From Gordionus sp. m RMFG-2023 (taxonomy: Eukaryota > Nematomorpha > Gordioida > Chordodea > Parachordodidae), in the NCBI RefSeq assembly GCF_954871325.1, contig NC_088776.1, positions 16,368,052-16,432,051 on the forward strand: DNA of 64,000 nt, written 5' to 3'. Below the pieces are notes generated by a model. That model had not been told where the DNA came from. It did no database searches and worked only from the letters and a program-made list of their open reading frames with translations. The position numbers and the translations under genes are program-made. Below, in pieces: positions 50,813-63,100 of this stretch. Each line of letters opens with the position of its first letter. The stretch's first letter is position 1.

Positions 50813-51229
50813 AATCATAAGTTAACTGAAGAAAATAATCATTTATTAAATATTTGAATTAATTTTATAACACAACAGATTATTTCAGAATATGTTAGCT
50901 ATTAATTTTTTTTAAATAATATTTTTGATCTTTATAGTGAATATTATTTTAAAAAGATATCTTTTTGGCAGTGGTATAACTAATACTCTATCACCCGTTT
51001 TCAAAATAAGTAGCGCTCTACCTAAGGCTACTTTTCAAAAAGTTATCTTATTAATAATCGCTACTAGTTTTATAAGATAGTTTTCGCTACTTTCGGCATT
51101 TGGACAGAAATGGCTCAATAATAAAGATCCTAACAAAATGACACTGGACAAAAATATAATATGTATCAATCTTTGGGTAAAAAATGGTTCCACGTCAATT
51201 CGGTGCGGCATGAATTTAGCGTAGTCAAT

Positions 51230-51500
51230 CCGGCGCGTATCTAATACAGTTGAAATTTGTTATAAATTTATTAGTATAAAACAAAAGGATGATTATAGAA
51301 GTCATTTTGATTGTTGGTCCTATTAATTATTTCTTCATATTTTTTTTTTACAAAAATCTCAATTTTATTTACTAAATATGTAATATCAATAAAAATTTAA
51401 TAAATATCAAAGAAAAATTAACAAACCAATATTTATACCAATTTCTTTGGTGGACCAATTAGCCATGTTATAAGATATGTTGATCTATAAAAAAAATCAA
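51230..51500. repeat. Single arm of the 26-kb palindromic element
   Basis: GCGCGTATCTAATACAGTTG, TTGGTCCTATTAATTA and TTTCTTTGGTGGACCAATTA match the arms at 26.4-26.65 and 27.45-27.68 kb. Confidence 0.7.
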
Positions 51501-51511
51501 ATTATTTAAAT

Positions 51512-52102
51512 CAGAGTTTCGAACCGTTAAGTAAAGCGATTCTTCGTTAAAATTTTATAATTTGTTCCATTTGGGTTTTTTTTGAAGAATATCATTTAGG
51601 TTCGATTCGATTTAGAATTATAACTGTTCTTTTCGGTTCATTCCGATTTTTATAAATTTGAATTTTTTAAATTAATCATTAACCATATATGTATATTACT
51701 CTTAGGGAAAAATCTTTTTGATTTATATTTTTATAATTTTTTATTATATTTAACCATGAAGATTATTTCTTATCTAATTAACTAGTAATTTGCCTAATCC
51801 CTATTAAATTGAGTATATATATAAAGTAAAAACAACAAACTTGGTATTTATTGATATGAAGATAAATAGGTAAGTATAAAAAATTTTAATTTGATAAGAA
51901 ATCACAAATTTAAATTGCCCTCAAGGAAAATTAAAATTTAGGTTAATAATTATAAATTAATTACTTTAACGTTGTGAACCGGTTTAAATTAGTTTAAGAA
52001 TATTTATAACAGTTCGATTCGCCCTTTTTATATATTATTTATAAAAGTTACGGTTCAGAAAATTATAACGGTTCTTTTTTGGCGGTTCAGTTCGAAACCC
52101 TG
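51512..52102. mobile_element. hAT MITE with CAGAGTTTCGAACCG ends
   Basis: CAGAGTTTCGAACCG to GTTCGAAACCCTG, 591 nt, flanked by ATTTAAAT and ATTTAAAA (7 of 8). Its subterminal GGTTCGATTCG-type repeats relate it to the 48.1-kb element. No ORF. Confidence 0.8.
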
Positions 52103-54099
52103 ATTTAAAAATGATATTTATTTTTTATGTTTAATATAATTATTTTAAGGATATTATTTATCTACTGTCATATGTCAGTGAAATGGAATAATTTGCTAGT
52201 TGAAAAAAGGGTTTTTTTAAATAATTATCATTGATAGTGGGTAATTTTTGTTATTGATTTGAAAATTCGAAAATAAAAGGATTACAATATTAAAATTTTT
52301 AATTTTAAAGAATTTCTCTTTTACAATGGGCCGATATTTACCGCCACAATATCTACCAATTTTTTTTTACTCCCTACCTCTTAAAATATGCCAATTATGT
52401 CCTTAAATGATATATGTATGTAGGGCAAATTGTACCCACAAACATTTTAAAAAAATAAACAAATTATTTTTTGATTTCTTTATTTCTAAAAAAATAATTT
52501 CCTAAACTTCAACATATAGTTCATAACATATTTTAGATTCACCTACGGGAATTAATCTCCATAATTATTCTTAAGATTATATATTATTTATCTCTATTAT
52601 TAACCCAGTTTATTTTTTGGAACTTTGGTTTCCAATGGACACTATGTTTGAAAAGGAATAAAACGAAAGTTATAAAACGAGCCAAACATAATTATCTGAG
52701 TTTAACGCCAATCACATTATTTTTGTCTGAAATTTTGCAAAGATTTTTTTTAAATGGATGAAAAAATTAATTTAAATGTTAAAATATCCCATTGTGAAAG
52801 GGGGTACTATCATGGAGTGGGTACAACTCAATAGAAAGTAATTGTTCCAAATATGCTCCCCCCTTAAAAATTTAATGAAACATGCAGGGACTAAGATTTT
52901 GGCCTCTTGTATTTTATATTTAATATCGTAAACAACCTTAACCCTCCTTATTGCTTTTATTATTTATAAATTAGTAATTGCATTTTCACAAATATATTTT
53001 AGGTTTATTCAACTTAGTGATCTGCCCGAATTTTTTTTTTAAAAAGTTATGCTGGCCTGGCCCAAACCCGAAATTTTTTTTTATAAAAATTTACCGACCC
53101 GGCCCGAATTTATTTAAATATAGAAATTAATTTTTATAATTACTCAAAATAAAAGATATATGTTATATGTCGTTTAGTTTCTTTCAATAAAAAAAATCAA
53201 ATTCAATATGAAATTGATAAATTTCGGTATATTTAAAAAAATTTCCAAGGTCCGACCCGACCCGGCCCGAACTTTTAATAAAAATATTAGGCCCGGCCCG
53301 AACCCGATTATTTTAAATCGTCCGGTAACTTTGCAGATCTCTATCTACTTACATAATATAAAATTATTTACACACTTAAAATCATATTTATTCATGACAA
53401 TTATCATCTATCTAAATATAATTTAATTATATTTATAGCCTAAATATTTTGTTGCATTCCAAATTAATGTAATATAAATTTATTTTAGGAAAAATTTTAT
53501 TGATGTGATAGAGCAAAAGGATATTATTAAAATATTTTATGGTAAATCTATTTACGAAGAATGAAAAAAAATATTATATAGTTGGGCGCTGAAAATATCA
53601 ATGATGAAAATTAATTTCATTTATTAAAATGGGTCGCCACGCTACTCATTAGACGCCTCGGATTCGGTGCGTATGCCGATGAAAATAAACTACCGCCGCC
53701 TATTTATATCTCAACGCACATATCTAAGAGAGGGTAATATAGGTAAAATTTGCATATAGATAATTTTATTAGACAAATTTACAAGGCATAAAATATAAAT
53801 AGTTCTATATATATAATAACAGAATATATAAATCAAAAAGGTCTAATATTGTATTTGAGAAAAATTCTGGAGTATAATCATTCTTGCTATGTCCAAATGG
53901 CCTATTATTTTATAAATAAAATATAAAAATATAAGAGCACATAATTTAATTTTAAAATTGAGTCATTTAATTTATAATTTTAAACCTAAAAAATCTTTAC
54001 TAGAGACAATTAGCATAAATGGTAAGCAATAAGTTAGCTATCTGTAGCGAACACATATCTAAAAAGGGTAACTGACAAATTTTATATAAAGAAAAGAAA
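52103..54099. other. AT-rich 3' flank of CNOT10
   Basis: Besides the GC-end element at 53.0-53.3 kb, an unusual GC-rich patch lies at 53.63-53.70 kb (GGGTCGCCACGC to TACCGCCGCC). It could be a short exon or promoter, but no frame persuades me. Confidence 0.35.
53018..53342. mobile_element. GC-end hAT-like element, fourth copy
   Basis: Left end GTGATCTGCCCGAA, right end TTTGCAGATCTCTA, with internal CCCGACCCGGCCCGAA blocks. Boundaries are approximate; the 72-aa ORF inside is not a gene. Confidence 0.55.
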
Positions 54100-54104
54100 T
54101 TAAC

Positions 54105-57100
54105 CTTGTTTGATAGCCAAATATAGGGCCAGTGCTATAAATTGTGAAGGAAGGTCGTTGGGGGATTTAAAGGGAATATTGTTTCTAAGCATATGGGAAG
54201 CCTTCTCAAATTCACCCAACAAAGCATAGCACACACATAAATTGTAATGCATCACGAGTTTTGCGGAAGTAGTATCATGGGGCGTCCAATTAAAAGGAGA
54301 GATCAATGGTAGAAGGGTGTCTAAACCTTAAATCAAAATTGTATTTTTTTCTCATAATTTCATTTGAAAAATAAGATGTATTGAAGTAATAACTTTTATT
54401 CTTCCCAGTTGTTGCTTATCAGCAAAGATCAATCCCATAACGAATATCGGTTCGGATGTAAATAATGGCTCGTGAATCAGGTTTGGTTCGTAAGAAATAA
54501 TATCGTTTCAAGTTGAACCTTTAAAAATCGACCAAATCTTTTAGTATAGCGTATTAGAATTATGTAAGAAAAGAACATTTTTTTAAAAAATAATATTGAG
54601 CCGTATACAATTATTTTCAAGATTCTTCTATAAGAAGGAAAATAAATTTTACACATGAGAACACTTTTATATGCTAACTTGAATATGGTAGCTGGTGCCG
54701 TCAAATAGCAATATACAAAAACATCTAAAAATAATTATTAATACTTATTATTAGTATTGTTAAACGGCTCGATTTGAGCCGATTTCTAAACCAGATTTTA
54801 TTAATAGTTGCTCAAATGCCATCTATGAACAAACTCTTAAGGCTTGCGTAATATTTTTCTGGATAAAATATTGAGTTTGCCGTTTATAAAAATCGGCTCA
54901 AAACGAGTCGTTAAACAACACTACTTATCAGTCAAAACTGATTAAGCATCTTTAAAAGAGTTAAAATATCAAAAGGTTCAACCCAGTTTTACAGACATTT
55001 TAGAGGTTAGGGCGGCAAATTTTTAACGGTTCAGGTACGCTAAATAATAATAGTTAATACCGGTTAAACGGTTCGGTTCGAGTCCTTGCTTGGGGTAGTT
55101 AAAATTTGGTCGAATAAAATTTGGCTCGTCAGGCCTTAATTGACTATTTTTATGCAACACGGTCCGAAAAAAGAAGTAGTAAAAAATAATAATTTTAATT
55201 GCTTAAATAAACGAAAATATTTATATCTGGTTTTGCTAGGACAAGGCTGGTCAGGACAATTTTTTCACAGTTTAAAGTTATCAGTTTACTTGAAAAAACT
55301 CCATCTAGAGCCCTGCAGATTTTATTTTTTAGCAAATTTTCATTAATCGAGCCCAGACGAATTTTTATTTTAGGCTCGAGTCAGGCCAAAACTTTTAATT
55401 AATAAATATAACTTAAGCTCATTTTTATGAAAATAAATGGCTGGGTTTCAGGTCGGCTTGCAAGTCTAACTTCATCTTCTGACCATTAGACTAAAAATTT
55501 TTTCTTACTATATGCAACTCATGAATCACATGTGCTATTGAAAATTGGGGCTTTAAACTTGTATTTGTATATATTATAACTTTCCGAATATGTTGCATGT
55601 AAATTTAAGCCGCCAGACGAAACTGACGAGGTAAATACCCATGACTCTAAGATTGTAGCATGGTGTACTAGTCGTTATTGTGGTCATTATTATCGTATTG
55701 ATAAAAGGAAAATAATTGGAACCTCCAATATTTTTACGAAATGTTCAGTATATTTTTTTCATTTTTATCACTATAAAATTTAATATTTTAGTGAGTATAA
55801 ATGATAGAATATCGTTATTTGAAAAAATTGATCATTATTTTTTTGTTCCGTAAAGAAAATAATATGATTAATAAAAAATAACTTGATCAGTATTAACGAA
55901 GATCCATATTTATTCATAATTATATTTATCAGAAGATTTCATATTTATAAAAATAGTTGAATCTTCTCCATTCTTTGTTCTTCCCAGCTGACATCCTCCA
56001 ATTAATCCAATATCATTCCAAATAGCAACAAAGGACTCTTTTTTAACAACAACCCATGTGATGATCCCGTTTTCCCTCCATCCACCAGGAAAACTGAATT
56101 CCCCTGTCAGAAAATAACTGACATTTGTGACATTTGATGTATTAAATTAAATTTATTTCTTCTCTTTTTCAACAGCTACAACAAGTATAAAGATATAATT
56201 TGTTCAGAAATTTTTTTTATAATAAATAATCAATTTTGGGTCATTTTTAAAATTTAGATATTTTATATAAATTCAAAAGTTCATGGCAAAATAATCTGAA
56301 ATTCATAGGGTATATATTCCAATCATAGTGGACTACATTTCTGGTAAAATCAGATTTTAAAATTATAAAAAACGTAAGAAATGATTTAAAGTTGAAAAAA
56401 TAACACATTGCTGAGAACATATATAAAAACATTTCTGAACTATTTTAATTAATGTTATTTCAAAAAGATTCTATTTGTTATGTTATAATTTCAATATCCT
56501 ATTCAAAAATAAAAAATGAATTCATATTTAAAAATAGAAGCATAAATTTAAATGTTTTTATTTTTATTATTTATTTTAACAACACATGTGCAAGAGCCTA
56601 ATTGGATCGATTAAGAGTTTCCATGTAAATATTTGTTTCAGTGACCTGCAGACTCGGCCCTAAGCCCGAGTACACTGACCAGCCCGTATTTTTTAATAAA
56701 CTGGGTCTGGCCTAAAATTTTCTTTTTAAAAAATACCCAGGTCAGGCCGGGTGGTATATTTTAAAACCGAATATTTTAAATTGCAATTAATAGTTAAAAA
56801 TAATTGTAATGTATCTTAGAAAACCCCGAGCCACGCCGAAAAATTCTCTTAAAAAATCCGGGTCGGGGCGTGTAAATGGTACCTCTGTAGGTCTCTGATT
56901 TAATTATATTGAAATGCTCAATCGCTACAATTAGGTTCTAGCTAAAGGAGAGCATCTATTCAATTTTAAAGTGTTTTTTATTTGGATTAAAACTTGTAAC
57001 TATGAATTTTGAATCTTTTTAAAGTACGTGGAATTTATTAGTTGTAAAAAATAAGCATTTAAAACCTTTAATACTACTCATGTGACCGTCCCCACTATCA

Positions 57101-60100
57101 TCTGCCGACAGATTCATCTTATCGCCATTAGCAGAATTAGTTCTAGATCGACAGTTTTTGAGATTTTTGAACAAGATAGGCAGAAGGCTCCACTTTACAA
57201 GCCGTTCTTGCTGAGGCTTAGTATCATCAACAGCATTGTTAAGAGGCTGGTTATCCTTATTAGTCTTTATTTGCATCTAAATTAACATTGTTTTTTTTTA
57301 GAATTTACTTTTAAATATTAATATTTTTTTTAGTTTCTAATTCTAACCATAATTCTTGGTTAATATGAAAAATTTTCTATCATCTAAAGGCATATAATAT
57401 GATACTTTGAACAATTGGAGCGCTAACTTTTATCATTCAGGTGAAAACAGTGTAAGGGGGAAAAAAGTTAGTTTAAATAAGAATATTTTTGAAGTCTCAA
57501 ATTGAATTTAGAAATGTTAGGGTATCTTTTAAAAGAGGTATACATCGATAACATTGTCTATTGCAGGTATAGTTTGATAATAGCTGATTTTTTTTTTTTG
57601 GGGGGGGGGGGAGATTAGGCCTGAGCCGATTTAATTCTGATCGGCTAACGTCCATCAGCGTGTCGTAAGATATTCCTAGCCTTAATTACTATTTATTTAT
57701 TTTATTTATAATTTTATACTTATTGCTAATAATATTTTATTATTATCAAAATAAACATATTATATGATTTAATATTTTTTATTTATATTATTATATATGA
57801 AATTAAATATGATTATGTTATCAAAATTGATTTATTTATTTGATATTTTTTTAATAAAAAAGATTTCATGTTGATATTGCTTTGTTATATTGTTTTTGTT
57901 ACATTTTACTAATGAATTTTTCGTCCAAAATTTTAAGCAAAAGATATCTTTGAAATTCAAAAAGATTTTTGAGCATATATTTTGATTTGACCAGAATGTT
58001 AAATCTTTTTTGAATTTTTTTGTGATTTTTATAAAAGAATCTTTGAGGTGAAATCTTTTATATTTTTTGATCCTTTTTGTAAAATTATTTCTTTTTTATG
58101 TATATTAAAGGTGGTTTTTTCTATATAATTTTTTTAAGAAATATATTTATTTATTAAATTTTTTTGTTATTTTTTAAGGATAATATTTTAAAATGACAAT
58201 TATCATATTCGTTATTTTTTAATATTTTTGAAATATTTTGACACAAACTGTTACAAACATATATTGTAAAGATGTTAATTTATAAATTCAATGAAGATAT
58301 TTTTTTTGGAAAAATGACAGTTGTGATAATAGATATTTTTAAACATATTTGATTTTTTAACGCGAATGGTTACAAAGATATATTGCAAAAATGTTAAAAT
58401 TTAACATAGATGTTCTTCGGAAAAAATGACAGTTGTCATAATGATATTTTCAAACATATTTATATTATTTTGACGCATATAGGCAAAAATATGTATTGTT
58501 AACATGTTAAATTAAAATTTCAATGAAGATCTACCAATTGTTATAATAGTTAATTTCAAATAAATTTGAATTTTTTTCGATGCAAATTAGCAACAATATG
58601 TATTGTTAACATGTTATTATAAAATGCGCTATGGGAAAGTATCGTCTTTCCTAAACTATTCCAATTTTTTTAAGAAATTATTTTAAAAAAATATTTTGTT
58701 AAAATTTATTAAAATTTTAATCAGGAAAGTAACATGTCATAATTGTCGTTTTTAAACATTTCCACAATATTTTTTGAGAAATATGCTGGTACATTTATCG
58801 AAAAAAGTAAGGAAATTTTTATAGACATAATCATCGTCTTCTATATGCTACTTAAAGTTTGAAAAAATATGAAAAGTAAGTAAAGAGGGTTGAAATTCAT
58901 GTAAATTGTATAATAAGAATATATTCAATTAAAGTGTAAATTAATTTCCGTAATTAATTAGAGATTTAAGTTATAATGATGGTGTTCAAATTAAAGGATC
59001 TCTTGGTTGAATTATCTAAAAGAAATGGATTCGCAATCTTATTCCTTTAATTAATCAATTTTAATTCTACATATATCAGAATGTATACCCTGCTTCACAG
59101 TTAGCACGAATTCGCGAAGTATACACGATATAAATATAATAATCTATAATTAATTTTTGTATACTTCGCCGCGAATTCGAGTTAGCTATGAATGCAAGGT
59201 AAGATTTTTATGAAAAGAATAAAATCATATGAATTTTATTTGTCAATGATATAAACAGTACAATCAACATACTATCAATTCAATGTTAAGATTTTAAATT
59301 TTATAAACATGTGTTAAATATAGATTTTTCCCCAAATACAAGGACACATTGGCATTTTTTTTACATCCATTAGTCAGGACATAAATAGTGGTATAATATC
59401 TAATTCTAATATAAGAACGAAGAAGATTATGACAATTGTCAATTTTCTAAATTATAATTTCAATAAATTTTAAAATATCTTTTAAAATAATCTCTCAAAA
59501 AAATTGGCAAAGTTTAAGAAAAACGATATGACGATTTTCACTTTCCTATATCGTATATCTTCATTGAAATTTTAATTAACATGTACAATTATATTTTAAC
59601 TTATTTGCGACAAAAAAAATTAAAATGGTTTAAAAATACCGATTATGACAAATGTCACTTTTCTATAGTATATCTTCATATCTTCATTGAAATTTTAATT
59701 TAACATGTTAACAATACATATTTTTGAAAGTCAAAAAAATTTAAATATGTTATAACGTATATAAAAAATCTCACTTTTATATAGTTTAACTTCACTGAAA
59801 TTTTAATTTAAAATGTTTATAATACATATTTTTATTCATTTACGTCAAAAAATTAAAATAAGTTTAAAAATACATTTTTAAAAGGGGCTCTCCCGCTCCT
59901 AGTAATGGAGTGCCACTCCATAGCCGCTTTTTTGATTTTCATTTTTTTAGAAGGTACCCGAAACAAAATCATACTTTTTTTATCAAGAAAGTTTTATTTA
60001 TATTAAAACTTATATCAAATAATTTCTAAACTTTTAATAGCTTTTAAATGAACTAAATTTTCTAAATTTGAATCTAATAAACATCCACGCTTCCCCCCCT

Positions 60101-63100
60101 AAAACCTGTTTAGCAATACTAAACAGGTGCTTAACCTCAACAGTAGAAGGAAGCGGGGTATTGTATTTTATAAAAATATTTTTAATTCAGGAAATTTATC
60201 AAAAATAGTAATTTTTATATCATTATTTAAAAAATATTTGTCCAATTATATTATCTTTCTGATGATCAATTTCATGGAATCCAAAAAAATCTTCCAAATC
60301 ATTGCAAGGTTCCCGTGAACTAGTAGCTATTTTTGCATTAGGAATTTATTTTCTAAAAAATTAATTAATTTTTATAGTTTCATTTCTTGTGAACATTTTA
60401 TCCATTCCTAATATAATTTGAATGCAGGATGGATAATAGCAGCAATGATATTTTTATCATCATAAACATTTGAAAATCTGCAATAAAGTTATTTAAATAG
60501 ATAATTCATTTTTTATTTCGATTTCCTCTTCTGTGATATATGGATCCATAATATCAAAAACTATTTTTTTATCATATATTTATAAAATAAATATTAATAT
60601 GACTTACAATATTTTCCAAGAAATTTTCAATATAAAAAGGAAGAAAAACTTGATGTTTAATGATTAGTTAAAAAAAAACCAATATAAAACTCAGCTCAAC
60701 ATTTAATATTGCATAAATTTAAATAAAATAAAATTTCATTTTTATTGAATTTTATTTAATAAATAAATAGATTTATTAATATTTAAAAAATAATTTAATT
60801 TATTAATAAAAAATAATTTAATTTATTAATATTTAAAAAATAATTTAATTTATACACTAAATTTAAAAGAGGGGTGGAGCAGCACTACATCACTCCAGCC
60901 CTAAGAGGAGCTAATTCCTGCTCCTGCTCCTGATTTTTAAAAGTGAAAATATTATATAAATAAAAGAAATATATATATATAAATAATTTTAATAAAAATA
61001 AATATATATAAATAATTTTGATAAAAATAAATATATAAAAATAATTTTATAAAAATAAATAAATAGTAATTTAGGCTAAACATATCCTATGAACGTTGAC
61101 GGACGCCGATTAGAATTAATTCAGGCTTAACCTTAGCCAAAAAAAATCGACTAAGGTTTAGCTTTAGCCAAAATAAATCGGCGAAAACTAAGTTATAGCC
61201 AAAATAAATCAGCTAAGACTTAACCATAACCAAAATAAATCGAACAAGGCTTAGCCATAACCAAAATAAATCGGCTAAGGGCAGCTTTAGCAGAAAAAAA
61301 CGCCTAGGCTAAGCCGATTACACATCTATAATTGCTTCTAGTCTAAACGATGCCATTCTGTGTAAAATACAACTCAAAATCTAAATAAAATGTATACATC
61401 TAATAATTCATTAAAACTACTTACCTATATTCAATTCAATCTATAAGCTCTCTAAAAAAATTACACATTGTGTAGCAAGAATTTTTAAAGAAAGAATTTT
61501 AAACTTTATGTAAATATTCCTCGAATCGCCTTATACAGGGTGTAAGATATACCGCTTCGAATTCCAAATGAGGTAAAGCTAGTCTCAAATTATCCTTAAG
61601 TATCAAGCTTTCAGATGCGTAAAGCATGGCTAAGTAGCTCAAAACAACAGAACCGCCTTTTGCTTGTAGGATTTTAATCAAGGAATTTGAGTGCTCTAAA
61701 GCTGAATAGTAGTCACCAAGAGAGAGTTGAACGTAAGCGGAAGCAGCAAGAATAGAACATCTTTTCACGTTGTAAAAAATGATAAGCGGTTTGTGTTATA
61801 TTATTAAAATATATTATTTATTTTTTTATATAAATAATTAATTCTGTTTTTAAAAAAAAGAATACATTATTATTATCTTCGTTTTTGTTTTTAAAAAAAA
61901 TTGTAATTGTATTTTTATGATATATATAGGATATTAATAATAAAGAGAAAATTATAAACAGAAAAGCCCATTGTCTATTTTAAACAAAATCTATTGTCTA
62001 ATATTTAAGTGTTGTGCCTAATCCTTAAAAGTTTATGTATCAATAATTATGTTTAATAGTATTTCTTTTTTAGTTATGCCCAAAATATAGCATTTGATAC
62101 AATGAAGAATAAGTCATCGTACATAAAAAAGAAAATTTTAATCTATATACATGGATTTTAAATAAATCACACTCATACGTTTAATATTTTTAAAAAAGAA
62201 TTTAATGCAGTATCGCAATAAGCATCGATTATACAATTCAGGCACATACGCAAGAATTCGCTATAGGGGGGGGGGGCTAATTAATTTTTTTATTATGTTG
62301 GAAATATAAATTGATGCATAAAAATATAAATATTTTATATTATTTTACTTCAAAACGTGAACTTCGTCCTCATTAATGGGATTAGATGGCGCCATGTTGA
62401 ATAAACGTTCTCCTACAAGAAAATAGAAATTAAATGCTTCGCAATTTAAATGCCTAACCCTTAAAAAAAATTTGGTTGTTTTTAAACATATAAGGTAAAA
62501 TAAAATGAAATACAATAGAATATAAACCATGCAATTGTTTTAAAAAAAATACCTAGTTGATTGACATCATAATTTTCGGACATTTGTTCGATCAATAATT
62601 GTGCATTTTTGAGACATAAAGAAGCAAATTCAAGAGTGGCCATAGGCATTGCTGATGATTGATGGCTATCTGACCTAAAATTATTTTTTTATTAAGAAAA
62701 GTTGCAATTTATCTCTAAAACAAAGAGTTAGAGAAAAAAATATTAATAATATATATCTATTTCTTTTTTCTTCTTTCTGATTTTGAATGGGTCGCACCCA
62801 CTAGCACCTAATAATAGAAAATAAAGAGGAGTGTGGAAAAAACTGGACCACTAAAGTAAACCGGGAATAAACTTAAATGAATAAGAATTTATATATTTCT
62901 AATTTCAATTTTCCTCTAATTATTGCATTCATTCATAATCATTTATATTTTTTCCATCCTTTTTTTAATTCCGAAAGAATGCTCAACCTTATTTAGATAG
63001 TTACATAACAAAGAAACGTTTGAGTTATTTTATTATATATTTATTTCACACTTTGTAGTTTGCCAATTTATATTCTTAGAGGACGGTTTATGGCCTTTTG

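Larger units (their letters stand above)
57603..61330. mobile_element. Large foldback element in a CNOT10 intron
   Basis: Outer ends carry GAGCCGATTTAATTCTGATCGGC and, inverted, GCCGATTAGAATTAATTC. The next segment TAGCCTTAATTACTATTTAT (57.68 kb) returns inverted as ATAAATAGTAATTTAGGCTA (61.06 kb). The left arm then has about four tandem units of about 110 nt (58.19-58.64 kb: AATGACAGTTGTCATAAT, TTTCAATGAAGAT), and inverted units recur at 59.55-59.88 kb. The centre is a second palindrome, ACGAATTCGCGAAGTATAC against GTATACTTCGCCGCGAATTC (59.10-59.19 kb). No transposase is visible. A hAT (59.88-60.93 kb) interrupts the right arm. Confidence 0.75.

Noticed and set aside
53640-53700. GC-rich patch as the missing last exon of CNOT10
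   Set aside because: No minus-strand frame after the TTTTCAG acceptor at about 53.59 kb or within the patch matches the CNOT10 tail.
52010-55090. GGTTCGATTCG-like sequences as tRNA B boxes
   Set aside because: They belong to repeated hAT subterminal motifs and no cloverleaf can be drawn around them.
58191-58640. Regularly spaced repeats as a CRISPR array
   Set aside because: Units are about 110 nt, diverged, without conserved short repeats or unique spacers, and lie in an animal gene intron.
61531-61760. Alternative CNOT10 splice from CCCT|GTATAA at 61537 directly to 54326
   Set aside because: It is in phase, but the donor at 61553 plus the 57-kb exon fits the family's loop better; kept only as an alternative isoform.
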